From Bacteroidales bacterium (lineage in GTDB: Bacteria > Bacteroidota > Bacteroidia > Bacteroidales > UBA10428), in NCBI GenBank assembly GCA_016934055.1, contig JAFGTR010000187.1, positions 1-54,167 of the forward strand: a DNA stretch of 54,167 nucleotides. Reading direction: 5' to 3'. A model generated the notes under the pieces. That model saw only the letters and a list, made by a program, of their open reading frames with translations. It searched no databases and was not told the origin of the DNA. Shown here in pieces: positions 9,481 to 18,045 of the stretch. The number at the start of each line of letters is the position of its first letter. Position 1 is the first letter of the stretch. A program made the translations under genes and the position numbers.

Positions 9481-9547
9481 GTCATTTACATCTGCTGATC
9501 GGGGTTTACACCTGCGAATCTTAAACTTAAAATGATTAACTTGCATC

Positions 9548-11002
9548 ATGTTTTATCGACCAATAATTCATGCTATGAGAACCTCTGTTTTATTCATGAT
9601 ATTATCCCTGGCATTCAGTTCCCTTTGCGGACAAATGAATCAAAAACACAGGGTAATTATACTCACCGACATTGAGGCAGATCCTGATGATACACAATCT
9701 TTAGTCCGGTTGCTTTTATATTCCAATGAAATTGACATTAAAGGCTTTATTGCTACCACCTCCTGCTGGCATAAATCAATGGTCAATCCGGAATCCATAG
9801 AAAGAGTCATTCAGGCTTACGATAAAGTACAACCTAACCTGGTTAAGCATGATGCAGCTTTTCCAAAAGCTGAAACACTATTTCCACTCGTAAAACAAGG
9901 CTTGCCTGAATACGGTATGTCAGGGGTTGGCCCTGACAAAGATTCAGAAGGCTCTGACCGGATCATTAAGGAACTTGAAAATAATGATGAGCGACCTCTT
10001 TGGATTTCGGTATGGGGAGGGGCTAATACCTTAGCACAGGCACTGTACAAGATCAAAAACACAAAAACTGAAAAAGAGCAGAAAGAGCTGATTTCAAAAC
10101 TCAGGGTTTATACCATTTCTGACCAGGATGACAGTGGCATCTGGATCAGGAATAATTTTCCGGACTTGTTTTATATCGTAAGCCCGGGTGATGACTATGG
10201 CAGTGCAACATGGAGCAGCATTAACAGTTTTATACAAGGCATCGACAATAATACAATCAGCAATTCCTGGCTTGCTCAAAATATTCAACAGGGACATGGC
10301 CCTCTTGGTGCAGTTTATCCCGATGTTGCATGGGGAATGGAAGGAGACACACCTTCTTTTTTATCTCTGATATTGAATGGATTAAATAATGCCGGGCATC
10401 CTGAATGGGGCGGCTGGGGTGGCAGATATGAGCTGTATAAACCGGATTTTTCATCACAGAAAAAAGGTGGTTCGGGTGTACCTCATGAACCCGAAACAAG
10501 AAAAATATGGACAAATGCTGTGGATACCTATACCCCTTATATTTCAAGCGATTACGGAAGAACTGTAAAAAAAGATAGCATTACTTTCAGGGATAATAAA
10601 GTTACATTATGGCGCTGGAGAGATGACTTCCAGAATGATTTTGCCGCCCGTATGGACTGGTGTATAAAATCATACAAAGAAGCCAATCATGCACCTGTTA
10701 TTGTTTTGAGTAATCCTGAACATTTAACAGTTGAATCAGGGCAGGGTTTCGGATTAGATGCATTTGACACAAGCGACCCGGACGGAGACAGTTTCAGTTT
10801 CTTGTGGTTCAACTATCCCGAAGCCGGAACTTATAAAAAATTAATAAAGATTGAAGGAGCGGAAAATGCCCATGGGGCATACGTAATTGCCCCAAAGGTG
10901 GATCATGAAGTAACGGCTCACTTTATCCTGAAAGTTACAGATAAGGGCGAACCTCAATTATCTGGTTATAAAAGAATTATTGTGACAATTAAACCAGAAT
11001 AA
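9548..11002 (+). CDS. DUF1593 nucleoside-hydrolase-like secreted protein
   Basis: The protein has 484 residues, or 475 if the second Met (9575) is used; that Met begins a clean signal peptide (MRTSVLFMILSLAFSSLCGQ) and is preferred. The catalytic-type aspartate cluster ILTDIEADPDDTQS (Asp41-Asp48 from the first Met) is the DUF1593 counterpart of the DTDPGxDD motif of nucleoside hydrolases, and WISVWGGANTLAQAL fits the same fold. A C-terminal Ig-like domain follows (about 390-484, FDTSDPDGDSFSFLW), as in Sde182-type cellulose-binding proteins. It is probably a periplasmic or secreted hydrolase for a ribosyl or glycan substrate. The substrate is unknown. Confidence 0.85.
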   Translation: MFYRPIIHAMRTSVLFMILSLAFSSLCGQMNQKHRVIILTDIEADPDDTQSLVRLLLYSNEIDIKGFIATTSCWHKSMVNPESIERVIQAYDKVQPNLVKHDAAFPKAETLFPLVKQGLPEYGMSGVGPDKDSEGSDRIIKELENNDERPLWISVWGGANTLAQALYKIKNTKTEKEQKELISKLRVYTISDQDDSGIWIRNNFPDLFYIVSPGDDYGSATWSSINSFIQGIDNNTISNSWLAQNIQQGHGPLGAVYPDVAWGMEGDTPSFLSLILNGLNNAGHPEWGGWGGRYELYKPDFSSQKKGGSGVPHEPETRKIWTNAVDTYTPYISSDYGRTVKKDSITFRDNKVTLWRWRDDFQNDFAARMDWCIKSYKEANHAPVIVLSNPEHLTVESGQGFGLDAFDTSDPDGDSFSFLWFNYPEAGTYKKLIKIEGAENAHGAYVIAPKVDHEVTAHFILKVTDKGEPQLSGYKRIIVTIKPE

Positions 11003-11177
11003 TACACATAGGCAACCATGCGGTCACAAAACATTCGGGATGATGTGGTTGGTTGCACATTCTACCATACTTAAGCATTTTCACTCAGCGGATACGAATA
11101 CAACCCGTTCTCCCAAACGTTTCATGCCGCCAACTTTCAACCGGCACTGTGCAAACCTATAAATACTGACACATATT

Positions 11178-12080
11178 ATGAAAACAATAATTATAGCATT
11201 ATTAGGAATTGGACAATTCTTAAATTCATTTTCTCAACCAAATGAGGGTATCAGGGAAAAACCTGAAAATATGGAATTTGTCCCGGAAGGAACGTATAAT
11301 ATGAAAGTTATTGAAAATAACAAAACATCTGATGTATCAGTTCAAGTATCGGCATTATGGATGAGTAACGAGATCACGAACAAAGACTACAGGGAGTTTA
11401 CAGATTATATCAGATCCAATCCAAACAGGTTTCTTATTGTTGTTGAATCAGAAAAAATCATTTTGAATGATTCAGTAAACGGAACAATGAAAGATTCGGT
11501 TATTGTGAAAAATGTTTTTATAAGATACCCGGATATATTATCAGGATTGATTGATTCCACTATTCTTGAGAAAGAAAATATGATTTACAAAAACTATTTT
11601 ACCGATGAGAAATATGATAACTATCCTGTAGTTGGTGTTTCATACAGAAATGCGGTTTATTACTGCCTCTGGAAGACGGAAATGGAAAATGCCAGATTAA
11701 AACAGGAAGGGAAACCTTCAATTTCCGGTTACAGGTTGCCAACAGAAGATGAATGGGCCTATGTTGCATCACAACCCGTTATGCCCTCAAGAGAGAAAAT
11801 TACCGGTAATGATATTCGCCCTTCAAAAAAAGGAATTATGAATATATTTCAATTATACAATCTTTCAGATAATGTTGCCGAATGGACTTCATCGTATCCA
11901 AAGTCAATCTGGAGAATATCAAATACAAACACGGAACATTTAAAGCAAAGAATAGTGAGAGGAGGATCATGGAAAACTTCACCCAATATTAATGAAAGTG
12001 CCGAATTGGACCAGGATGCAAAAAGAAATTTCATTGGTTTTCGTATAGTCCGGTCTGTATCCTTGTCAGGCGATAAATAA
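11178..12080 (+). CDS. SUMF1/GldJ-K-like secreted protein
   Basis: The 300-residue protein has a signal peptide (MKTIIIALLGIGQFLNSFSQ) and a formylglycine-generating-enzyme fold: MEFVPEGTYNMKV, WMSNEITNKDYREF, YRLPTEDEWAYVA, NVAEWTSS, IVRGGSWKTS and the C-terminal FIGFRIVRS. The catalytic cysteine pair of true FGE is absent after RGGSW. Like GldJ/GldK and many bacterial paralogues, it probably has a structural or binding role. There is no sulfatase gene nearby. It lies between the DUF1593 gene and the transglutaminase-SUMF1 gene, separated from both by untranslated DNA, so it is probably a single-gene unit. Confidence 0.75.
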   Translation: MKTIIIALLGIGQFLNSFSQPNEGIREKPENMEFVPEGTYNMKVIENNKTSDVSVQVSALWMSNEITNKDYREFTDYIRSNPNRFLIVVESEKIILNDSVNGTMKDSVIVKNVFIRYPDILSGLIDSTILEKENMIYKNYFTDEKYDNYPVVGVSYRNAVYYCLWKTEMENARLKQEGKPSISGYRLPTEDEWAYVASQPVMPSREKITGNDIRPSKKGIMNIFQLYNLSDNVAEWTSSYPKSIWRISNTNTEHLKQRIVRGGSWKTSPNINESAELDQDAKRNFIGFRIVRSVSLSGDK

Positions 12081-12461
12081 AAATCACCCGCCAACAACTC
12101 ATATAATGCCGGTTTCCCGGTTATCTTTCCATTCTTCGTTAAGCAAAAATCATATTCTGTTCTATAGAAGACCCTGAGCCAACTCCAGTTAATACAGAAG
12201 GCATTTCCCGATGAACCCATCTTATTTTCAAATTCAATATTAAAGTATAACTGCCATAAAACGATTAAGATTAAGGTTATTGACAGCAATATATTTTGTT
12301 ACCATTTGTGCTAAGGATTAAAGACAATTTCCAATCAGTCTTTATGCTTTCATTTTTACAACTCATCTGCATAATTCAACATCTCGTCGTGTTAAATTAT
12401 GATTAAGCCCTGATATTGGGAACCTTTGTCAGGAAATATTCAATCACAAACATCAAAAATT
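12081..12461. other. Non-coding gap with dispersed-repeat-like DNA and a palindrome
   Basis: This 381-base gap has no credible gene. A minus-strand frame crosses it, but most of it antisense-overlaps the upstream gene. Close after that gene is CCGCCAAC (12088-12095), which recurs after two other genes in the window. An inverted repeat at 12371-12400 is listed separately. Confidence 0.5.
12371..12400. promoter_or_regulatory. Inverted repeat upstream of the transglutaminase-SUMF1 operon
   Basis: The arms ATAATTCAACA (12371-12381) and TGTTAAATTAT (12390-12400) pair with one mismatch around an 8-base centre. The site lies 62 bases before the preferred start codon. It could be an operator for a dimeric regulator or a leader hairpin. 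Confidence 0.4.
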
Positions 12462-14126
12462 ATGAAAACAACAGCATTCATTTTTATGATTTCAATCCTG
12501 ACAATAACAGGATGCTACTCTCAGCAATCGTCTGAATCAACTGAAAATCTACAATTCAATGGTTCTGTTTTAGATTTCTACAAACAATACAGTTCATTTA
12601 CCGATCCCGGTGAATATGCCTGTTTGTATAAAAATCTTCCTGATTCTCTGCCTGAGCTATGTAGCTTAATAAAATCGCAGTTTATTCATCCTTATGCTGA
12701 ATTGCCGAGGTATCAGCAGATAATTCCCGAAGAAAGATGGGATGAATCCTCCAAGTATCCAACCGTTAAATCGATTCTGGAAGGGCTTCTATCTTACGAC
12801 TCATCAGGTATCGTGCCAAACAGGAAACCCGAAGATCGGTTGGTACTGGGTTGTCGTGATTATGCTGTTTTACTTGCATCCATATTAAAATATCGCGGCA
12901 TTCCTGCCAGGATTCGTGCTGGTCATGTACCGTATATTATTCCTAATTTTCATACGAGTCATACAATTTGTGAAGTATGGAATGAAAATGATAAGCGTTG
13001 GATGCTTGTTGATCCGGGTATGAATATGGTTGATTTTAGCAGAGATAAATTCGATTTCAGTAACGAAGCATGGTTACAAATGCAAAAAAAAGAAATAGAT
13101 ACTGACTTATATGGGGTACCCGGAAAATATACCGGTTCGGTTTCGATATTAGGGAAAGTTTGTTCTGATTTAGCATTTATATTGGGTGCCGAATATACAG
13201 TATATCAATATGCACCCATATTAGATAGTGCTTTTAAGAACGACAATCCACTAACAACTCAGCAAATTGAAATGTTAAACAACATAAGTGAGTTAATGAA
13301 AACACTGAATGCAGCAAACCTGAAAAAACTACAGGAAATTTATAATAATACTCCTGAAATTCAAATCACCAGGCAATTTAAAATGGATGCCATTAAAGCT
13401 GAAAACAAAACCGGCGCCAAAAACACTTCACTCAATAAAACTGTTATTGAATTTGTTGACATACCTGGAGGGACTTTTATAATGGGAAGTCCTGATGATG
13501 AGGAAGGAAGAAAGGACGATGAGACTCAACACGAAGTTACACTAAGTTCCTTTAAAATGAGTAAATATTGTATAACCTATGATCAATATGATGCATTTTG
13601 CGAAGCCACAGGCAGGAAAAAACCCTGGGGAATCAAACGTGGAAATATGCCTGTATCGCAAGTAACATGGTACGATGCCCATGCATTTTCAGAATGGATG
13701 GGCTGCAGGTTGCCAACCGAAGCTGAATGGGAATATGCTGCCCGTGCAAATACGACTGCTCCCTTTTATACGGGTGAGTGCATCACAACTGATCAGGCAA
13801 ATTTTAACGGAAATGAACCTTATGCAAATTGTGAAAATGGCAAATTCAGAAAAGAAGCCATGCCCGTTGGTAGTTTTCCGCCCAATGCCTATGGATTACA
13901 TGATATGCATGGCAACATTTGGGAATGGACCAATGATTGGTATGGCCCATACAATTTAAATGATGCAATGAATCCAAAAGGACCCGATGCTGGTACTAAA
14001 AAAGTTGATCGTGGCGGAGGATTCTATGATGCTGCCTGGAGATGTCGTTCGGCCTGTCGTGGTGGTGGCACACCTCCCGGAAACAAGGGCACAGGAATAA
14101 GTTTCAGGATAGTAAAAGTTAAATAA
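12462..14126 (+). CDS. Transglutaminase-SUMF1 fusion lipoprotein
   Basis: ATG 12462 is preferred over an upstream TTG (12426) because it begins a proper lipoprotein signal (MKTTAFIFMISILTITGC), giving 554 residues. The N-terminal half is a transglutaminase-like domain with a complete Cys-His-Asp triad: Cys131 in LGCRDYA, His167 in SHTICEVW and Asp184 in MLVDPG. A helical linker follows (about 255-325). The C-terminal half is a SUMF1 domain (VDIPGGTFIMGSP, CRLPTEAEWEYAAR, MHGNIWEWTNDW, DRGGGFYDAAWRC) that lacks the FGE catalytic cysteine after RGG. It is probably a lipid-anchored envelope protein that cleaves or cross-links peptides. It is followed after 15 bases by an ABC exporter. The substrate is unknown. 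Confidence 0.85.
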   Translation: MKTTAFIFMISILTITGCYSQQSSESTENLQFNGSVLDFYKQYSSFTDPGEYACLYKNLPDSLPELCSLIKSQFIHPYAELPRYQQIIPEERWDESSKYPTVKSILEGLLSYDSSGIVPNRKPEDRLVLGCRDYAVLLASILKYRGIPARIRAGHVPYIIPNFHTSHTICEVWNENDKRWMLVDPGMNMVDFSRDKFDFSNEAWLQMQKKEIDTDLYGVPGKYTGSVSILGKVCSDLAFILGAEYTVYQYAPILDSAFKNDNPLTTQQIEMLNNISELMKTLNAANLKKLQEIYNNTPEIQITRQFKMDAIKAENKTGAKNTSLNKTVIEFVDIPGGTFIMGSPDDEEGRKDDETQHEVTLSSFKMSKYCITYDQYDAFCEATGRKKPWGIKRGNMPVSQVTWYDAHAFSEWMGCRLPTEAEWEYAARANTTAPFYTGECITTDQANFNGNEPYANCENGKFRKEAMPVGSFPPNAYGLHDMHGNIWEWTNDWYGPYNLNDAMNPKGPDAGTKKVDRGGGFYDAAWRCRSACRGGGTPPGNKGTGISFRIVKVK

Positions 14127-14141
14127 TAAAAAAGGAACCCT

Positions 14142-15068
14142 ATGATTACTGTTTCAAACCTTAAAAAATCGTTCGATGCCGTTGATGCCCTGAAGGGTAT
14201 CTCTTTCAATATTGCGCAAGGTGAGTGTTATGGACTGTTGGGGCCAAACGGAGCCGGGAAAACAACCACCATTTCCATCTTAAGCACAATAATAAATCCA
14301 AATGAAGGAGAAGTAAAAATTGCCGGGTATGATCTTAAGAAAAATCCGTTGGATTGTAAAAAGAACATTGGTGTTGTTACACAGGAAATAGCACTCTATA
14401 ATGAACTCTCGGCATATGATAATTTACTGTTTTGGGGAGGCCTGTATAAGGTCCCGCGACAGGAATTATCAGAACATATTGATGAAACCTTAGGCCTGCT
14501 CGGATTGACAGAACGGAAGAACGATAAGGTAAAAACCTATTCCGGCGGAATGAAACGCAGGATTAATATCGCATCGGCCCTGCTCCATAAACCTAAGATC
14601 CTGTTTATGGATGAACCCACTGTTGGTATTGATCCCCAGAGCCGGAATCTGATTTTTGAAGTAGTTGAAAAGTTACATGAAGAGGGAATGACAATTATTT
14701 ATACAACGCATTACATGGAGGAGGCTGAGCGCTTGTGCGATCGTGTCGGAATTATTGACAACGGAGAAATCATTGCCCAGGGAACACTGAATGAATTAAA
14801 GAATTCAGGATCAATGAAAGAATCCGTTGTGATCTCTTATACAAATCTTACAGATGAATGTTACCAAACCATAGAAAAAGAATGGAAAGATCTTCGGCGG
14901 TTTGAAGACACCATTCATTTTTATTCCATGAACATTCAGGGTGATCTGTCAAAATTAATATTGATGTGCAATGAGTTTGGTCTTGATATGCGGCATATTG
15001 ATATCCAAAAGATTAACCTTGAAACCATATTTTTAAATCTAACCGGTAAACAACTGAGAGACAAATGA
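14142..15068 (+). CDS. ABC-2 exporter ATP-binding protein
   Basis: The 308-residue cytoplasmic ATPase has Walker A (GPNGAGKTT, residues 34-42), the signature YSGGMKRR, Walker B (ILFMDEPT), a D-loop and the H-loop YTTHYMEEAE. The C-terminal 80 residues are the accessory domain of DrrA/CcmA-type exporters. It powers the permease encoded next, whose start overlaps its stop by four bases. A strong ribosome-binding site (AAAAAGGAACCCT) precedes the ATG. Its position directly behind the transglutaminase-SUMF1 gene suggests a shared envelope function. The cargo cannot be told from sequence. Confidence 0.92.
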   Translation: MITVSNLKKSFDAVDALKGISFNIAQGECYGLLGPNGAGKTTTISILSTIINPNEGEVKIAGYDLKKNPLDCKKNIGVVTQEIALYNELSAYDNLLFWGGLYKVPRQELSEHIDETLGLLGLTERKNDKVKTYSGGMKRRINIASALLHKPKILFMDEPTVGIDPQSRNLIFEVVEKLHEEGMTIIYTTHYMEEAERLCDRVGIIDNGEIIAQGTLNELKNSGSMKESVVISYTNLTDECYQTIEKEWKDLRRFEDTIHFYSMNIQGDLSKLILMCNEFGLDMRHIDIQKINLETIFLNLTGKQLRDK

Positions 15069-15820
15069 AACAATTAGTAAAAAAAGATCTGAAATTATTT
15101 TTCGGAAATAAGCAAGACATGTTGCTGACCTTTGCTTTGCCCATTGTATTTATCACCTTATTTTCTTTTGTTTTTGGAAGTATGGGGAATACCGAGGAAG
15201 CTAAAAATGGAAGCATTGTTCACGTTGTAGCAGGAACCTCGGTTATGATGCTTCTGTTTTCAATGGCAGGAATCGGCGGAAGTCTTCTGGATGAAAAGCA
15301 GGAAGGCATGTTGAAGAAATTGCTATGCTCACCCATGCACCCTGACACTATCCTTTTTGGTAAAATGCTGTATGCTAATATCATTTCCATTATTCAGCTC
15401 ATAATCATGTTTATCTTCGCCTGGCTTGTTTTTGGCTTACCCATCATACATCACCTTCCTTCTCTTGCGATCATGATTTTGGCAACAGCTTATGCCTGTT
15501 CCGGTTTTGGTATTGTTCTTGCTTCATTTGCCAAAACGGGCCGGCAGGTGCAGGCACTTTCAACCATCATTGTATTGGTTATGAGCGGTATCGGAGGTAG
15601 TATGGTCCCTGTTTTTGTTATGCCGGAAATTATGCAAAAGATTGCTGTTGTTTCTGTTAATTATTGGGGTATTCACGGATTTTATGACATCTTCCTGGAG
15701 CGGCTTCCAATAACAGATATCAGTTTCTTATCGAAAGTTCTTGTTTTAATATTGATTGGAACTTCACTAAATATCATTGCATTTCAGATGTTTAAGAGAA
15801 ATATTTTAAAGATTGCTTAG
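15065..15820 (+). CDS. ABC-2 exporter permease
   Basis: The 251-residue inner-membrane protein has about six hydrophobic segments and the ABC-2 pattern: an N-terminal amphipathic start (KQLVKKDLKLFFGNKQDML), a loop with LLDEKQEGMLKKLLCSPM, and the C-terminal ALSTIIVLVMSGIGGSMVP. It overlaps the ATPase gene by four bases (ATGA) and is presumably the membrane half of the same exporter. A hairpin terminator follows at 15870, so the operon is 12462-15820. Confidence 0.9.
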   Translation: MKQLVKKDLKLFFGNKQDMLLTFALPIVFITLFSFVFGSMGNTEEAKNGSIVHVVAGTSVMMLLFSMAGIGGSLLDEKQEGMLKKLLCSPMHPDTILFGKMLYANIISIIQLIIMFIFAWLVFGLPIIHHLPSLAIMILATAYACSGFGIVLASFAKTGRQVQALSTIIVLVMSGIGGSMVPVFVMPEIMQKIAVVSVNYWGIHGFYDIFLERLPITDISFLSKVLVLILIGTSLNIIAFQMFKRNILKIA

Positions 15821-15869
15821 ATGTGTAAAAAATTGCATTAGCCTGGTATAAAGAACGGGGCAGATAACG

Positions 15870-15912
15870 GCACGGGAGATTATTTCAATATTTCTTCCGT
15901 GCTTCAGGTTTT
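15870..15912 (+). terminator. Intrinsic terminator after the ABC exporter operon
   Basis: GCACGGGAG (15870-15878) pairs with CTTCCGTGC (15894-15902) through nine positions including one G-U pair, with a 15-base loop and a T-rich tract (GGTTTTTG) downstream. It separates the exporter from the kinase gene starting at 15931. Confidence 0.6.
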
Positions 15913-15930
15913 TGATTTAAATTAAGCGCC

Positions 15931-17001
15931 ATGAAATTCAAAAACAAAAAAAGGGCAATTTACTTCAACAATATAGCTTCAATTGTTTTTGTAATCGGTA
16001 CGTCAACAATAATCAGCTATTTCTTTCGGGGTCCTGGACTGTTTTCATCATTTCTTTTCTATTTAAAGTATTCTTCATTTGGATTTGCACTTGGGTTTTC
16101 TTTCTGGTTAGGCCATCATGCAATTGGCAGATTTACCGAAAAGAAACTTGACTGGACCAAAAATCCTAAAAAGGCAAATATTATCAGCTTGTTGATGTAC
16201 ATAATCTTCGGGTTAATAATTTGTACAACTATACCTTATGTATTTCACCGTTTTGTATGGGGGGACCTGACCGGAAAAGATCTTTTCTTGACGGTACTGG
16301 TAATGTCAATAATGATATTTTCCCTTGATATGATTGTTATTTCCCTTTTTTACTCAACCTATCTTACAAAATACTGGAAAAAATCTATTGAAGCAAACGA
16401 AGAATTGAAAAGGGAAACCCTGCTGGCTAAATATGAAGCGCTGAAGAACCAGGTTAATCCGCATTTTTTGTTTAACAGTTTAAATACCCTCAGCGGAATA
16501 GTAGAACAAAAAACTGAACTGGCAACCGGTTTTATTAAGAAACTATCAGACATATACCGGTATGTGCTGGAGCAAAGTGATAAGGAATTGGTTTCTTTGG
16601 ATGATGAGATGAAATTTGTTGAGGATTACATATTTCTTTCGAAAATGAGATTTGGAGAAGCACTGATATTTCATTCGAATTTACCGGCTGACAATACTAT
16701 TCAAATAGTCCCTCTGGGCATACAAATGTTGGTTGAAAATGCCATAAAACATAATATAGTATCTGATGATATGCCATTGAAAATTGAAATCACTGTTGAA
16801 GATGGTTTTATAATAGTAAGAAACAATATTCAAAAGAAAAAAACAGTTGTTTCAAAAAATGAACCTTTGGGACTCGAAAACCTGAAAAACAGATATGCCT
16901 ATCTTACCAATTCGTCGATTGAAATCATTGATTATGAAAGTGAATTTGCTGTAAAATTGCCACTATTGAACGCACATAAACATGAATTGCCTGATTATTG
17001 A
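15931..17001 (+). CDS. LytS-family sensor histidine kinase
   Basis: The 356-residue protein has four predicted membrane helices in the first 150 residues (SIVFVIGTSTIISYFF, FGFALGFSFWLGHHA, LLMYIIFGLIICTTI, MSIMIFSLDMIVISLF), then the His_kinase domain with LKNQVNPHFLFNSLNTLSG; His178 is the predicted phospho-acceptor. A short HATPase region with the N box VENAIKHNI follows. No periplasmic sensor domain is present, so the signal is probably sensed in or at the membrane. The response regulator gene overlaps its end by 20 bases. It is close behind the exporter operon but separated from it by a terminator. Confidence 0.9.
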   Translation: MKFKNKKRAIYFNNIASIVFVIGTSTIISYFFRGPGLFSSFLFYLKYSSFGFALGFSFWLGHHAIGRFTEKKLDWTKNPKKANIISLLMYIIFGLIICTTIPYVFHRFVWGDLTGKDLFLTVLVMSIMIFSLDMIVISLFYSTYLTKYWKKSIEANEELKRETLLAKYEALKNQVNPHFLFNSLNTLSGIVEQKTELATGFIKKLSDIYRYVLEQSDKELVSLDDEMKFVEDYIFLSKMRFGEALIFHSNLPADNTIQIVPLGIQMLVENAIKHNIVSDDMPLKIEITVEDGFIIVRNNIQKKKTVVSKNEPLGLENLKNRYAYLTNSSIEIIDYESEFAVKLPLLNAHKHELPDY

Positions 17002-17734
17002 AGATGAGAAAATAGCCGCCGAACGGTTATCCGGATTAATCAAAAAATATGATCAGTCCATTGAAATCATTGAAATTATCCAATCGGTTAAAAATGCTGT
17101 TCAATGGTTAAATACCCGTCAGGCGCCCGATTTAATTTTTATGGACATTCAACTGGCTGATGGTTTAAGCTTTGAAATATTTGAACAAACCATTGTTAAA
17201 ACACCTGTTATTTTCACCACCGCCTATGATGAATACGCCCTTAAAGCATTCAAGGTAAACAGTATTGATTATTTATTAAAACCAATTGCCCAGGACGAAT
17301 TAAATAATGCAATTAAAAAATTCAAAGAAAACCATGAACCTAAAGATATACCGGCACAGGTATTTGACAGCATTCTGCATTCCCTCACGAAAAAGTATAA
17401 AAATAAATTTGTAATTAAAGTTGGTGAACACATTAAAGTTTTTGCAATTGATGATGTTCAATGTTTTTATAGTATGGAAAAATACACCTTTCTGAAAAAT
17501 AATGCGGGGCGCGATTATGCCCTCAGCTATTCACTTGATCAGTTGGAAGATTTATTAGATCCTGCCAGGTTTTTCAGGATCAACCGCAGATTCATTGTTG
17601 CCTTTACAGCAATTTCTGATATCATTAGCTATTCCAATAGTCGTTTAAAGGTTAAATTAAATTCAAATGACGCTGATGACTTAATCGTAAGCCGTGAAAA
17701 GGTACAGGATTTTAAAAAATGGCTGGAAAATTGA
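16982..17734 (+). CDS. LytTR-family response regulator
   Basis: The 250-residue transcription regulator has a receiver domain (CLIIEDEKIAAERL, Asp55 in LIFMDIQLADG, switch region TTAYDEYAL, lysine in YLLKPI) and a C-terminal LytTR DNA-binding domain (FVIKVGEHIKVF, CFYSMEKYTFL, FRINRRFIV). It pairs with the upstream LytS-type kinase. Targets cannot be read from the sequence; the exporter operon just upstream is one plausible target. Confidence 0.92.
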   Translation: MNCLIIEDEKIAAERLSGLIKKYDQSIEIIEIIQSVKNAVQWLNTRQAPDLIFMDIQLADGLSFEIFEQTIVKTPVIFTTAYDEYALKAFKVNSIDYLLKPIAQDELNNAIKKFKENHEPKDIPAQVFDSILHSLTKKYKNKFVIKVGEHIKVFAIDDVQCFYSMEKYTFLKNNAGRDYALSYSLDQLEDLLDPARFFRINRRFIVAFTAISDIISYSNSRLKVKLNSNDADDLIVSREKVQDFKKWLEN

Positions 17735-18045
17735 TTAAGATTTCTTCTCTTCTTCTGTTAGGGGTTTGTAAATACAAGTGTTCGAAACCCTGAAAAATAT
17801 GTATAATTTACGTTTATAAAACAAGCCGAACAGCGCTTTGCGATACTCATTTTTATTCCATTTGTGTGCCCCGACAAGTAGTCGCTTTGAACCAGGCAAC
17901 GCACCATATGCGAAAACGTTTGGCAAAAAGGCGAAAAAACATACTGCATAATTAAATTTCGTCATAAATTTAAACAAAGCAATATTTTATTTAAGATATT
18001 TGCTTAATTCTTAAATAAAGATTATCTTTATTCAAAAATACTTGC
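17735..18045. repeat. Gene-free gap with probable dispersed Bacteroidota element
   Basis: Overlapping minus-strand frames at 17735-17977 look too irregular to be a gene. The stretch ATTCCATTTGTGTGCC (about 17855-17870) reads CACACAAATGGAAT on the other strand. That resembles a DNA repeat I recall from Bacteroidota intergenic regions, often mis-called as small proteins. This rests on memory and was not verified here. The final 45 bases hold the palindrome before the Fic gene. Confidence 0.35.
18014..18032. promoter_or_regulatory. Palindromic candidate operator before the Fic gene
   Basis: AATAAAGAT (18014-18022), one T, then ATCTTTATT (18024-18032) form a perfect 9-base inverted repeat ending 13 bases before the Fic start codon. 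Its compact symmetry fits a dimeric regulator site, possibly for the Fic protein's own winged-helix domain. Confidence 0.5.

Noticed and set aside
11849..12289. 146-residue minus-strand frame after the SUMF1 gene
   Set aside because: Half of it is antisense to a real gene and the rest lies in repeat-like intergenic DNA. No ribosome-binding site or domain was seen.
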